A program made the position numbers and the translations under genes. The notes under the pieces are model-generated. The model was not told where the DNA came from, searched no databases, and saw nothing but the letters and a program-made list of their open reading frames with translations. Source: Spirirestis rafaelensis WJT71-NPBG6 (lineage in GTDB: Bacteria > Cyanobacteriota > Cyanobacteriia > Cyanobacteriales > Nostocaceae). From it: DNA of 64,000 bases. The stretch lies in NCBI GenBank assembly GCA_019359015.1, contig JAHHID010000006.1:1-64000 (forward strand), given 5' to 3'. Below, in pieces: positions 1-8,839 of this stretch; positions within the stretch are counted from its first letter, which is position 1, and every line of letters starts with the position of its first letter.

Positions 1-266
1 TCGGGAACTGCTCCCATAAGTTCGGGAACTGCTCCCATAAGTTCGGGAACTGCTCCCATAAGTTCGGGAACTGCTCCCATAAGTTCGGGAACTGCTCCCA
101 TAAGTTCGGGAACTGCTCCCATAAGTTCGGGAACTGCTCCCATAAGTTGTGAAACCGTTCCCGTAAGTTAGGGAACCGTTCCCGTAAGTTGTGAAACCGT
201 TCCCGTAAGTTAGGGAACCGTTCCCATAAGTTAGGGAACCGTTCCCATAAGTTGGGGAACCGCTAC
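1..266. repeat. 21-bp tandem repeat array, about 12.5 copies
   Basis: Units of exactly 21 bp run from the window edge. Seven copies from 1 to 147 are essentially identical; from 148 they diverge into two alternating variants. The diverged units contain the perfect dyad GGGAACcGTTCCC; the first seven have a weaker dyad (GGGAACtGcTCCC). There are no unique spacers, so this is not a CRISPR. The array probably continues beyond the left edge. It lies downstream of the minus-strand gene ending at 320. Confidence 0.95.
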
Positions 267-319
267 ATTTGAATTCAAAATTCGCTCATTCATTACCCGC
301 AACTTGGGTTAGTACGATT

Positions 320-877
320 CTATTCAGACACAGTAGTTGCACCGACTGCCATTACTGGAGACCATTCACTGACGCGGTTGCCATCTAAGACAGCTCGCAC
401 TCGATAACCAAGCTGAATCTTATGCATCAACAAGATTAGTTCACGGTTGAGTAATCCTTGCGATTTTTGGTTTTCATTAGATGCAGCTTGTATACGAAAG
501 CAGCGATCGCTTTGACGTTTCAACTTTGGAGATTTCCCTTCCATAAGCACCGTTTGCAGTTCGTATTCTTTAGCTTCAGGATATGGTTTCCAGCAAAGTT
601 GCCAGTAAGTTGACCAGCGAATTAACTCTGCTGGTAATTCTTGGACTTCATCCGACAATGTAGAAACAAGTCCGGTGACTGGAGGTTGTACCGCCTGAGG
701 CTGATTGGAGGTGATGTCAGCATTTACGGGGTCTATAAATCCAGGTTGCCCAATGTTCTGTGCGGCTAAAGATGAACCGTCATCAACACTTAGTATCAGT
801 CCAAATATCAAAGTGAACAGCAGAATCAATCGTAGGCATTGTAATAGCACTACTGGCAATCTTTTCAAATTCATCAT
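320..877 (-). CDS. secreted hypothetical protein with a fibronectin-III-like C-terminal part
   Basis: A 185-aa protein with an N-terminal hydrophobic stretch (about residues 8-30) that looks like a signal peptide. The C-terminal half has the spacing of a small beta-sandwich repeat: LCWKPYPEAKEYELQ followed later by YRVRAVLDGNRVSEWSP, reminiscent of fibronectin type III. It starts 18 bp after the preceding LbH-repeat protein on the same strand and probably shares its transcript. Two adjacent ATG codons (877 and 874) are possible starts. No specific function is recognised; an exported partner of the neighbouring protein is an inference. Confidence 0.7.
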   Translation of the reverse strand: MMNLKRLPVVLLQCLRLILLFTLIFGLILSVDDGSSLAAQNIGQPGFIDPVNADITSNQPQAVQPPVTGLVSTLSDEVQELPAELIRWSTYWQLCWKPYPEAKEYELQTVLMEGKSPKLKRQSDRCFRIQAASNENQKSQGLLNRELILLMHKIQLGYRVRAVLDGNRVSEWSPVMAVGATTVSE

Positions 878-895
878 TATGCAAAAGTTAATTGC

Positions 896-2176
896 TTACC
901 ACTCCACAGGTAAAATCAGATTGCCGTTGTCAGCATAGATTGTTCGAGAACGGATCTCTGTTCTGGGAGCTAATGTAGAGTTGAAGACTGCGCTTCTTTG
1001 CCCAACTGCTGATCTTTCGCCGATGACTGAGCGGAAGATAACGGAGTTCGGTGCTAGCCCTACGGAATTACCTACGCTGGTCTCAGGGCCATTAGCAACA
1101 CCATTGACAACCTGTCTACCGCCATGAACTAGAGCACGAGGTCCATAGCCAATACCGTTACCAAGAGTCAGGCTATTTGCTTTTAAAGCGTGAAAGACAA
1201 CATCGTTTGCCATACCAGCAATTTCGCCGACATTAAAAAGTCCACCCTCATCAGCACGCAGCGAAATTCTACTACCTATTTTGTTGGTGAGGGTTGCTAA
1301 AGAATCTTGCAGAACGATATTGCCGATGATGCGGTTACGGAAGTTTGGATCACGAGTCGCAATTCCACCTATCTGTGGCAGACCTCCGGGGTTAAAAAAT
1401 GTGACTGGAGCATAATTTATCCCTTGTACGTTTGACGAGTCTGCTCTGGCTAATTCTGTGTAACCTTTGGCAAATGCTTCATTGACTTCAATGATGCCTT
1501 CCATTAATGCAACGTCGGCTTGTGTTAGGTCTGCCACCTTCCCCAAGCTGCCGCTACTAGCTTCTAGGTTAGTTGTGACGTTTTTACCAGGCAGGACAAC
1601 TTTACCAGCAGGTAAGGTAACACCAGGACCAACCCGCGCTAGAAAGGTGACTACTGTGTTTCTTTCTACAGTTGCACCATCTATTTCACAGTTGAAGGCG
1701 AGAAATGTCTTTGCAATATCGTTGTTGAACTGAGTATTGGTAACTGGGTCGGTAAAAGGCCCAGTTGAGCCTTGAGTACCGATTTTGGCTGCACCTTTAA
1801 CAACAGCCATGTGTGCCATAATCACACGCTCGCCAATTTGTACTCCCGTTCCCGAAGCTATGATTTTTACCTGGTCTTGGGCATTAGAACCTGCCGCGAT
1901 ACTAATAGGGGCATTAGTAGCGTCTAACTGGGCAAATGGGGCGACGTAGACTTTTTCGCCCAAGGTTATATTTGTGGGATTGGTGATTGTTGCTGTTGGG
2001 TCAATGAAACTAGCTGACTCGGAAGGTGCTGTACTTGGGCATATAGGTAGGTTTCCCACAGTTGGATTACACGTTCCTCCAGCGGCTACTGCGGGTTGTA
2101 TATATATCTGTGTGCTGATGGCAAATGCTAGGATAATAGCAGTTAAGGCACTAGAAATTGTGCGAGGTTTGAACAT
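896..2176 (-). CDS. exported left-handed beta-helix (gamma-carbonic-anhydrase-like) protein
   Basis: The protein (426 aa from ATG 2176) has a signal peptide ending near AVAA and then hexapeptide-type repeats such as IGERVIMAHMAVVKGAAKIG and VYVAPFAQLDATNAPISI, the pattern of left-handed beta-helix proteins of the gamma-carbonic anhydrase/acetyltransferase type. A second repeat block lies near the C-terminus (VGNSVGLAPNSVIFRSVIG). The open frame extends to a GTG at 2194, but that codon belongs to the GAGGA ribosome-binding sequence, so ATG 2176 is preferred. I did not see a convincing triad of zinc histidines, so catalytic activity is not claimed. The signal peptide (MFKPRTISS) resembles that of the upstream 75-aa protein (MFKRRTILA). 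Confidence 0.75.
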   Translation of the reverse strand: MFKPRTISSALTAIILAFAISTQIYIQPAVAAGGTCNPTVGNLPICPSTAPSESASFIDPTATITNPTNITLGEKVYVAPFAQLDATNAPISIAAGSNAQDQVKIIASGTGVQIGERVIMAHMAVVKGAAKIGTQGSTGPFTDPVTNTQFNNDIAKTFLAFNCEIDGATVERNTVVTFLARVGPGVTLPAGKVVLPGKNVTTNLEASSGSLGKVADLTQADVALMEGIIEVNEAFAKGYTELARADSSNVQGINYAPVTFFNPGGLPQIGGIATRDPNFRNRIIGNIVLQDSLATLTNKIGSRISLRADEGGLFNVGEIAGMANDVVFHALKANSLTLGNGIGYGPRALVHGGRQVVNGVANGPETSVGNSVGLAPNSVIFRSVIGERSAVGQRSAVFNSTLAPRTEIRSRTIYADNGNLILPVEW

Positions 2177-2367
2177 AAAAAGAAAAGTCCTCACGGGTTA
2201 TGGAATATTTGGCTATGGGAAAATCTGCGTTGATGAATGACAGATGTATTGAGGCGATATCTGGCGACAAGACGCAGAGCGTCTACGCAGGTGTATAAAT
2301 TACCAAAAAACTACACTGCAAAAGCCTCTATTTAGACTCTTTTTCTGTTTAGGTATGAGACAAAGAA

Positions 2368-2595
2368 TTAACCGCCCCAAAAACCTGCCAATTTGAAGAA
2401 GATGTTTAAGACAAGCGATAATAAAGGCTGCAAAAGCGGGACTGAAATTGTCGTTGTTGCCCCAGCAACCGCATCATTGTAGACAGTCTGCCAAGCTTCT
2501 GACCCGCTAGTTGATTGTCCATAGACTTTTGTACTCACGGCCAGCGTGAAGCCTAGTACAGTTAAACCAGCTAGTATTGTGCGACGTTTAAACAT
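2368..2595 (-). CDS. small exported hypothetical protein, 75 aa
   Basis: From ATG 2595 the product starts MFKRRTILAGLTVLGFTLAVS and has a classical signal peptide with a likely cleavage after VYGQ, then a second hydrophobic stretch (SVPLLQPLLSLVLNIFFKLAGF) at the C-terminus. The frame is open further upstream, but the N-terminal sequence before MFKRR is not signal-like. Similarity of the first residues to the downstream LbH-repeat protein suggests a shared export leader. Function unknown. Confidence 0.6.
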   Translation of the reverse strand: MFKRRTILAGLTVLGFTLAVSTKVYGQSTSGSEAWQTVYNDAVAGATTTISVPLLQPLLSLVLNIFFKLAGFWGG

Positions 2596-2905
2596 TATTC
2601 GTTGATACCTAATAGTTCGCCAAGTTTCTTTGGCAGGATAAAGCGAAAAGTTAAAGGAAACGCAGCTTAAACTTTTCGGTTTACCTGACCTAATAATCGT
2701 CAAATTTAAGTTAATGAAGCACTAAGTGGTACAAACCTTAAACCTTCATTAAGATTTTATTGTACTCTTACTTGCTGCTTAATACTAGAGCTTTTGATAT
2801 TGATAAAATTTATGGTGGTGATAGAAATGTTGGTAAATACGCAGGGATTAAACCCGGATTTCTCACAAAGAGACAAAAAAAGAAAAAGCCGTCCTAAAAA
2901 GACGG

Positions 2906-3179
2906 GTGCGACTCGTTCGCTAGAAACCAAAACTAGCAATAGATTGGGGGATTAGCGGCAAGGAGCCACTGGAGCGAAAGCTCTATGAACCTTGACAACT
3001 CAATGTTCGTGTAGGTGAAATTCCTACCCCTTGTGGTGACAAACGGTGGAAACGGCAATCTCTCAACTCAACTAAGTACCCATGCCAAGGGTCAATCTGG
3101 AGAGGAGCCGGATGAGCGGAAACTCTCACGTCCGGTTCTGAAGCCGAGCATGGGGGGCGACCTCCATGCTTAGGTTAAC
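2906..3179 (+). mobile_element. ORF-less group II intron remnant
   Basis: A 5' end GTGCGACT at 2906 matches the GUGYG rule for group II introns. Near the other end, 3105-3139 folds as a typical domain V (GAGCCGG...CCGGTTCT with the AGC triad and a 2-nt CG bulge). It is followed by a domain VI hairpin (AGCATGG...CCTCCATGCT, about 3145-3170), an unpaired A at 3172 and a 3' terminus ...AC at 3179. Domain I-type sequence is present (GGTGAAATTCCTACCCC). The total of about 274 nt is too short for a complete ribozyme and there is no reverse transcriptase, so it is a deletion derivative. A hairpin CCGTCctaaaaaGACGG lies immediately at the 5' junction. Confidence 0.8.
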
Positions 3180-3325
3180 GGTTTCTACCCATAATTTTCG
3201 ATGATTTACCGAGGACTTTAGGCACTTTATCTTAACCTCTCACGAATGGTGCCTACCTACTTAACGCACCTTATCAAGATAATAGCTGACAACGCATACC
3301 GAAAATTAAAACTTTTATAATCAGC

Positions 3326-4012
3326 CTAATATTTACTTTTCCAATATTGAGCAACTCGCTTTTGCCACTCTTGCCAGTAATTATCCATTACTTCTGAATC
3401 AAAGCAAAATATCTCAGCCGGCATTTCTGGAATCGCTACCACTAATAATGCATGATTTAACTTAATATCATAATCTCGATAATAATCGTTTACGGCTCCC
3501 ATATACGCTGCAAGTTGCAGTGGATACTCATATAAACGCTCAATTGAATTTTTAGGTTTGTCTGCTGTTTTCCACTCACAGATGCAGGGAATGCCTTTAT
3601 AACTAGCAACACAATCAACTTTACCTGAATAGCTCAAATCGTAGTGAAAAACTGAGCCTTCAATCAGTTTCACTGTCTCAATTTCTTCTAAAATCGGTTT
3701 GATACTCTCCCAATAAGGAAGACTCGCTTCCGGACAAACAGGATTTTGACCAAGTAAATAACGCTCAATTTGTTTGTGAGTTTGAGTTCCCCGACGACTT
3801 GCGGTTGTAGAAATGCGGGTAGCTTCTTCTGTACCTACACGCGCTTTCCAGTTGAATAGTCTGTCACGTTCTTCTTTTGGTTTGGTGGCATTAAGTATAG
3901 TTGTGACACTAGGAAAGCGACTTCCTTTGGCATCTACATAATATTGTTTACCATTTTCCCGGACGGATTTGGCATTAATACGGGGTAGTAGTTCGGTATC
4001 AAATGGCATCAT
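3326..4012 (-). CDS. PD-(D/E)XK exonuclease, MGME1/RecB-like
   Basis: A 228-aa soluble protein. The nuclease core is visible: YSGKVDCVASYKGIPCICEW supplies the motif II aspartate (GKVD) and the E-x-K of motif III (CEWKTADKP), followed by a helix with QLAAYMGAVND, the usual Q-x3-Y motif IV of RecB-type nucleases. The N-terminal PSVTTILNATKPKEERDRL resembles the start of MGME1-like and phage exonucleases. Such enzymes degrade single-stranded DNA ends. The gene stands alone between the intron remnant and a long AT-rich upstream region; a phage or mobile origin is possible but unproven. Confidence 0.75.
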   Translation of the reverse strand: MMPFDTELLPRINAKSVRENGKQYYVDAKGSRFPSVTTILNATKPKEERDRLFNWKARVGTEEATRISTTASRRGTQTHKQIERYLLGQNPVCPEASLPYWESIKPILEEIETVKLIEGSVFHYDLSYSGKVDCVASYKGIPCICEWKTADKPKNSIERLYEYPLQLAAYMGAVNDYYRDYDIKLNHALLVVAIPEMPAEIFCFDSEVMDNYWQEWQKRVAQYWKSKY

Positions 4013-4410
4013 TTGAATTTTATTCTGAGAAAAAATTAGTTTTTTATGCCTTAAGGCTTACCTCTAATACCAGAGGTAATATTCACCCATGTTAAGTAAA
4101 GTTGTAAGGGAAATCACTTTTTCTCTTTCTTGTGCGCCCTTGCCCTTTTCGTAAATAATTGCAAGAGGTATATGTACACTAACTTACTCTTAATATTTCT
4201 CAATATTATTTTGCTTTTTTGCATCATTTGCAAGAAGGATAAATCATACATGAAAATAATAATATCTTTTAACAGAAAAGAGAACTTATTGACAAAGCTA
4301 GTATATTAAAATACATTTATTAGCTATCACACAGCTTATAATTACAGCAAATTAAAATAACTTGTTTATAGAGTAAAGACAAGTAATAAAAATTAATTTG
4401 GATAAAACTT
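4013..4410. other. AT-rich intergenic region between divergent genes
   Basis: About 400 bp without a supportable gene between the exonuclease (minus) and the small exported protein (plus). It is very AT-rich from 4170 to 4400 and presumably carries both promoters. No clear operator, terminator or repeat was seen. Confidence 0.5.
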
Positions 4411-4794
4411 ATGAACAGCAAAATTATTGCAGCCTTGGCAATCATCGCAGGTGTTACAAGCTTAGGAAGTTCAGTTTACGCACAATCACCACCAACACAA
4501 AACTCAAACACAGGAGAATATAGGTTAACTGGTGATTCTCTCAGCGGAATTAATAATAGAACAGCACAGGACGACTACGGGGAATTTTTTGCACCAAGCA
4601 ATTCTGCAAACGCTCCTGGCAATAATAGTAGAGAAACAATTGTACCTATAGGTGTTTTGCAAATCGGCGATGGTGTCCAACTAAGGAGATCTGACGAAGG
4701 TCTAACACTCACAGACACTCCGATTATTCTGCAACCGGCTCAGTCTGATAACACCATTAATGATGGGGTGCAAGTGCAGGTTGTTGGTCAATAG
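4411..4794 (+). CDS. small exported hypothetical protein, 127 aa
   Basis: The protein begins MNSKIIAALAIIAGVTSLG with a signal peptide likely cleaved after VYAQ. The mature part is low in hydrophobicity and rich in Asn, Ser and Gly, with a C-terminal stretch (VPIGVLQIGDGVQLRR) of beta-strand character. No family was recognised. It has its own AT-rich upstream region and is followed by a hairpin terminator at about 4941. Confidence 0.65.
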   Translation: MNSKIIAALAIIAGVTSLGSSVYAQSPPTQNSNTGEYRLTGDSLSGINNRTAQDDYGEFFAPSNSANAPGNNSRETIVPIGVLQIGDGVQLRRSDEGLTLTDTPIILQPAQSDNTINDGVQVQVVGQ

Positions 4795-4940
4795 CATGGA
4801 TTTTAAGCTTGTGGACTGGTGAGTCCCCACACTGCCAGGTTGAAACAAAAATCAATCCGGGCAATGTCTAACAGTGTTCAATTCTGTCTAGCTTTGTTCA
4901 AATCTTGTAGAGCGGATTATAGGCTGGTAGAATCAGATAG

Positions 4941-4995
4941 CCCCTCTGCCTTGCGTTGTTAAAAAGCAACTCAAAGACAGAGGGGACTTTATTTT
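4941..4995 (+). terminator. hairpin with T-rich tail
   Basis: CCCCTCTG (4941-4948) pairs with CAGAGGGG (4978-4985) and is followed by ACTTTATTTT. It lies between the small exported protein and the phosphatase gene, so it probably ends the former transcript. Confidence 0.6.
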
Positions 4996-5102
4996 GAGGC
5001 GATCGCCTCAAAAATAGCAAAGCAAAGATAAATTGCCAAAAACGCCAATTTGTAAACACTTTGCAGTAAAATTATTCCTTTAGATAGAGGAGGGCAAAAA
5101 AG

Positions 5103-6452
5103 ATGACTCGTGTGATCATCGTGCGCCACGGTCAAAGCACATATAACATCGAAAAGCGTATCCAAGGTCGCACAGATGCGTCCACGATAAGCGAAAAAGG
5201 TCGTAACCAAGCCAGTTTAACAGGCAAAGCCCTCAGTAATATTCAATTTAATGCAATTTACAGCAGTCCTTTACGACGAGCGAAAGAGACAGCAGATATC
5301 ATCCACAGTGAATTGACAAATAATTCTGGATCTGCTGTACCGCAAACCTCTGATAAACTGCTGGAAATTGACCTCCCTTTATGGGAAAAAATCCTCAGTG
5401 CTGATGTCAAGCAAAAATTTGCCGAAGACTACCGTACTTGGAAAGAACGTCCTCACGAACTGCGGATGCTAGTTCCAGAAACTGAGGGAACGAGAGAACA
5501 TTTTCCGGTTTTGGCTTTGTATGAACAAGCGCGGGAGTTTTGGCAAGAAATTTTGTCTCGCCATCAAGGACAAACCATTTTGATTGTCGGGCACAACGGC
5601 ATCAATCGGGCGCTTCTTGGCACCGCGTTGTCGATTTCTCCATCTCGCTATCATTGCATACAGCAATCTAACTGTGGCATCAGCGTTTTGAATTTCTCCG
5701 GGGGATTAGGAGAACCAGTCCAACTAGAATCGATGAATCAGACGCAACATTTGGGAGAAACTCTGCCTTCCTTGCGACCGAATCATCAAGGAGTAAGATT
5801 GTTGCTGGTGCGTCACGGTGAAACTGAATGGAATCGCCAAGGTAGGTTTCAAGGGCAAATTGATATCCCTCTAAACGATAATGGTAGGCTTCAGGCACAA
5901 AAAGCCGGCGAATTTCTTAAACAAGTGGCAATTGATTTTGCCGTTAGTAGTTCAATGCTGCGTCCTAAAGAAACAGCGGAGATTATTTTAGAGCATCATA
6001 AAAGTGTAAAGTTGGATTTACTTGATGGTTTAAGAGAAATCAGTCACGGACTCTGGGAAGGAAAATTTGAAAAAGAAATAGAGCAAGAATATCCGGGAGA
6101 ATTGGAACGTTGGCGAACAATACCCGACAAAGTACAAATGCCGGAAGGGGAAAATCTGCAACAAGTGTGCGATCGCACACTTGTTGCTTGGCAATCTATA
6201 GTTGAAACAGCAATCTCAAATCAACTTCAAACCGGCTTAGTAGTCGCTCACGACGCTACAAATAAAACCTTGCTTTGTCATGTTCTGGGTTTATCATCAG
6301 AAAATTTCTGGAATTTCCGTCAAGGAAATGGCGCAATCAGCGTTATCGATTACCCTTCTGGACTCGATGGTTTACCAGTACTGGAAGCAATGAATATCAC
6401 CGCTCACTTAGGTGGAGGCGTACTCGATAAAACCGCAGCCGGCGCACTGTAA
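5103..6452 (+). CDS. two-domain histidine phosphatase (phosphoglycerate mutase-like)
   Basis: The 449-aa protein holds two copies of the histidine phosphatase fold. Domain 1 has the phospho-acceptor motif RHGQSTYN near residue 8 and the second catalytic histidine in LIVGHNGINRALLG. Domain 2 (from about residue 230) has VRHGETEWN and LVVAHDATNKTLLCH. Both RHG motifs are intact. Duplicated proteins of this size are common in cyanobacteria and are usually labelled phosphoglycerate mutase or GpmB-like, but substrates of this superfamily range from sugar phosphates to phosphoserine, so the substrate is open. A ribosome-binding GGAGG lies about 10 bp before the ATG. Confidence 0.85.
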   Translation: MTRVIIVRHGQSTYNIEKRIQGRTDASTISEKGRNQASLTGKALSNIQFNAIYSSPLRRAKETADIIHSELTNNSGSAVPQTSDKLLEIDLPLWEKILSADVKQKFAEDYRTWKERPHELRMLVPETEGTREHFPVLALYEQAREFWQEILSRHQGQTILIVGHNGINRALLGTALSISPSRYHCIQQSNCGISVLNFSGGLGEPVQLESMNQTQHLGETLPSLRPNHQGVRLLLVRHGETEWNRQGRFQGQIDIPLNDNGRLQAQKAGEFLKQVAIDFAVSSSMLRPKETAEIILEHHKSVKLDLLDGLREISHGLWEGKFEKEIEQEYPGELERWRTIPDKVQMPEGENLQQVCDRTLVAWQSIVETAISNQLQTGLVVAHDATNKTLLCHVLGLSSENFWNFRQGNGAISVIDYPSGLDGLPVLEAMNITAHLGGGVLDKTAAGAL

Positions 6453-6624
6453 AAAAGTTAGGAGTCAGGAGTTAGGAGTCAGGAGTTATGAATGAGGAAT
6501 AAAGTTAGGAGTAATAAGCAAAAACTAAATAATTCTGCGCCTCCCTCGTAACTCCTCGTACAGACGTTCCGCTGTCCCGTCTCTACCTAACTTCGCGCCT
6601 CCTAATTCCTAACTGAAAATTTTT
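6453..6624. repeat. intergenic short-repeat hairpin region
   Basis: Direct repeats of TTAGGAGTCAGGAG fill 6458-6490, and CCTAATTCCTAACT near 6600-6613 is partly complementary, so the spacer can fold on itself. The same AGGAGTCAG word recurs in the 32041-32198 hairpin, showing a dispersed family. No gene is seen here. Confidence 0.55.
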
Positions 6625-7983
6625 ATGACTGAACTGCTGCAACAAGTACGAATTATCGACCCAGTTTCTGAAACTGACCAAATAGCTGATGTGTTGATTG
6701 CTGATGGTTATATCAGTTCCGTCGCAGAAAGTATTTCTGATATTACTGCGGATACTCAAATCAGAGATTGTCGGGGATTAATTTTAGGATCTGGGTTGGT
6801 AGATTTATATAGTCACTCCGGCGAACCTGGGTTTCAAGAACGGGAAACCCTTTCCTCGCTGTTGCAAGCCGCTGCTGCTGGCGGTTTTACAAGAATTAGC
6901 ATTTTACCCAATACATCTCCACCGATTGATAACCCAAGTATGGTGGCGCACTTGTTGCAGAGGAAGGGACACGACAGGGGGAGCCGTGCGGAGGTCACGA
7001 ACGTTGAGCAAAGTGGCGTGACAAGGGGACAAGGAAGAATTTCTCCCCCCTCCCCCCATCCCACCCTCCCCCCCTCCTCCCCTCCTCCCCTCCTCCACCT
7101 CTGGGGTGCTATTACTCAGCATGTTGCAGGAAAGCAAATGACCGAGTTGGCAGATTTGGCGGCTTCTGGGGTGGTTGGTTTTGCTGATGGCGAAGGCTTG
7201 GAAAATTTGGGGCTGGTGCGGCGAGTGTTGGAATATCTCCAGCCTTTAGGCAAACCGATCGCCTTTTGGTGTTGCGATCGCCTTCTTATGTCCAATGGTG
7301 TCATGCGCGAAGGACAAGACTCTATTCGCCTAGGTTTACCAGGAAATCCCGCTATTTCTGAAACTGCCGCGATCGCTTCTTTGTTGGAATTAGTCGCCGC
7401 CATCGGTACCCCTGTCCATATCATGCGCGTTTCCACCGCTCGCAGTGTCGAACTCATCGCCAATGCGAAATCTCAGGGTTTACCCGTCACTGCCAGCACT
7501 ACTTGGATGCATCTTTTACTTGACACAAAAGTAGTTAAGAGTTATAATACAAGCCTGCGTTTAGAACCACCTTTAGGAACACCGAGCGATTTAGCCGCGT
7601 TGCGTGCAGCTGTGCGGATGGGAATTGTGGATGCGATCGCTATTGACCATACACCGCATACTTACGAAGAAAAAGTGCAAGCCTTTGCGGAAGCTTTACC
7701 TGGGGCAATTGGATTAGAGTTAGCATTACCGCTACTGTGGCAATATTTAGTAGAAAGCGGTGAATTTACAGCTTTGGAATTATGGAAAGCTTTGAGTAAT
7801 CGTCCTGCGGAGTGTTTAGGACAAAAAATGAGTGCGATCGCTCCTGATAAAAAAGCAGAATTGACTTTATTTAACCCCCAAGAAAGCTGGAAAGTCAACA
7901 GCGAAAATCTCTACACTTTATCTAGTAATACACCTTGGTTAGGGCAACAGTTAACAGGTCGAGTAATACAAACTTGGTGTTAG
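6625..7983 (+). CDS. pyrC: dihydroorotase-like amidohydrolase, probably catalytically degenerate
   Basis: At 452 aa it follows the dihydroorotase plan: GLILGSGLVDLYSHSGEPG (about 51-69), ILPNTSPPIDNPSM, and the C-terminal AIAIDHTPHTYEEK with the conserved aspartate (D341). Several metal or active-site positions differ from active enzymes. The D-x-H-x-H motif reads D60-L-Y-S-H64, the later histidine strand reads IMRVSTARS with Arg at 268, and the usual PHH reads WMH near 294-296. Residues about 114-158 are a Gly/Arg then Pro-rich insertion (SPPSPHPTLPPSSPPP) encoded by C-rich DNA. Either a non-catalytic partner, as known for some dihydroorotase homologues, or a diverged amidohydrolase; pyrimidine synthesis may rely on another copy elsewhere. 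Confidence 0.8.
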   Translation: MTELLQQVRIIDPVSETDQIADVLIADGYISSVAESISDITADTQIRDCRGLILGSGLVDLYSHSGEPGFQERETLSSLLQAAAAGGFTRISILPNTSPPIDNPSMVAHLLQRKGHDRGSRAEVTNVEQSGVTRGQGRISPPSPHPTLPPSSPPPLLHLWGAITQHVAGKQMTELADLAASGVVGFADGEGLENLGLVRRVLEYLQPLGKPIAFWCCDRLLMSNGVMREGQDSIRLGLPGNPAISETAAIASLLELVAAIGTPVHIMRVSTARSVELIANAKSQGLPVTASTTWMHLLLDTKVVKSYNTSLRLEPPLGTPSDLAALRAAVRMGIVDAIAIDHTPHTYEEKVQAFAEALPGAIGLELALPLLWQYLVESGEFTALELWKALSNRPAECLGQKMSAIAPDKKAELTLFNPQESWKVNSENLYTLSSNTPWLGQQLTGRVIQTWC

Positions 7984-8032
7984 TTGCGAGTCTCCCCTCC
8001 ATAAATGCTCCAACAGAGCGAACAGATATGTT

Positions 8033-8449
8033 ATGTCAGCAAAAGATAAATTTCACGATGTTGTAAAATTAGGCTTACAAAAAGATGGCTGGACTATTAC
8101 AGATGACCCATTGCGTATAGAGTGGGGCTTGGTTGAATTATATATTGATTTAGGAGCAGAAAAGATTATTGCGGCTGAAAGAGAAGGGAAAAAAATAGCT
8201 GTAGAAGTTAAGAGTTTTCTTGGTCAATCAACTATTTCCGAATTTCATACGGCACTGGGACAGTTTATCAACTATCGGTTTGCACTTTCTCAAGAACAAC
8301 CAGAACGCATTTTATATTTAGCGGTTCCATCAGATACCTATGAAACTTTTTTTAAGCTGCCATTTCCTCAGATGATAATTCAACAATATCAATTACGATT
8401 GCTAATTTATGACATCGAAAATGAGGTGATTGTCAGATGGCTAAATTAG
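8033..8449 (+). CDS. xisH: XisH family protein (element excision controlling factor)
   Basis: A 138-aa protein beginning MSAKDKFHDVVKLGLQKDGW with VEVKSFLG in the middle, the signature of XisH, a small endonuclease-fold protein. In Anabaena XisH and XisI are required with the XisF recombinase for excision of the fdxN element during heterocyst differentiation. No recombinase is nearby here, and such orphan XisHI pairs are widespread in cyanobacteria, where a toxin-antitoxin-like role is suspected. Overlaps xisI by 13 bp. Confidence 0.92.
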   Translation: MSAKDKFHDVVKLGLQKDGWTITDDPLRIEWGLVELYIDLGAEKIIAAEREGKKIAVEVKSFLGQSTISEFHTALGQFINYRFALSQEQPERILYLAVPSDTYETFFKLPFPQMIIQQYQLRLLIYDIENEVIVRWLN

Positions 8450-8772
8450 AGGAATATAGAGAGTATATCAAGCAATTATTAACAGCATATAGTCACTATG
8501 AAAAATCTGATAGTGAAGTAGAAGCACAGACTATATTTGATACTGAACACGACCACTACCAGTTAGTATATGTGGGTTGGCAAAACAAGCGGCGTGTATA
8601 TGGTTGTGTATTACATTTAGATATTAAGAATGGGAAAATTTGGATTCAGCATAATGGGACAGAAGCTAATGTTGGTGATGAATTAGTAGCTTTAGGCGTT
8701 CCCAAACAAGATATAGTGTTAGGATTTCACGCACCTTATAAAAGACAGTTTACAGATTTTGCTGTGGGTTAA
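8437..8772 (+). CDS. xisI: XisI family protein
   Basis: A 111-aa protein starting MAKLEEYREYIKQLLTAYS and containing YQLVYVGWQNKRRVYGCVLH and GVPKQDIVLGFHAPYKR, the strongly conserved XisI core. It always travels with XisH; the 13-bp overlap with the upstream gene implies translational coupling. Full length, no sign of decay. Confidence 0.93.
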   Translation: MAKLEEYREYIKQLLTAYSHYEKSDSEVEAQTIFDTEHDHYQLVYVGWQNKRRVYGCVLHLDIKNGKIWIQHNGTEANVGDELVALGVPKQDIVLGFHAPYKRQFTDFAVG

Positions 8773-8839
8773 GATAGTTGAATGGGGTTAGGCGATCGCT
8801 TAATTTGAGTTGAGTCTGAAAATCAAGCTGTTTTTGGAA

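Noticed and set aside
1-266. Possible CRISPR array from regularly spaced repeats
   Set aside because: Units are head to tail with no unique spacers, and no cas genes are nearby.
2757-2939. 60-codon minus-strand ORF
   Set aside because: It overlaps the group II intron 5' end and the adjacent hairpin and has no gene-like features.
8033-8772. An excisable fdxN-type element
   Set aside because: XisH and XisI are present, but no recombinase or repeat pair marking an excision element was seen in the window.
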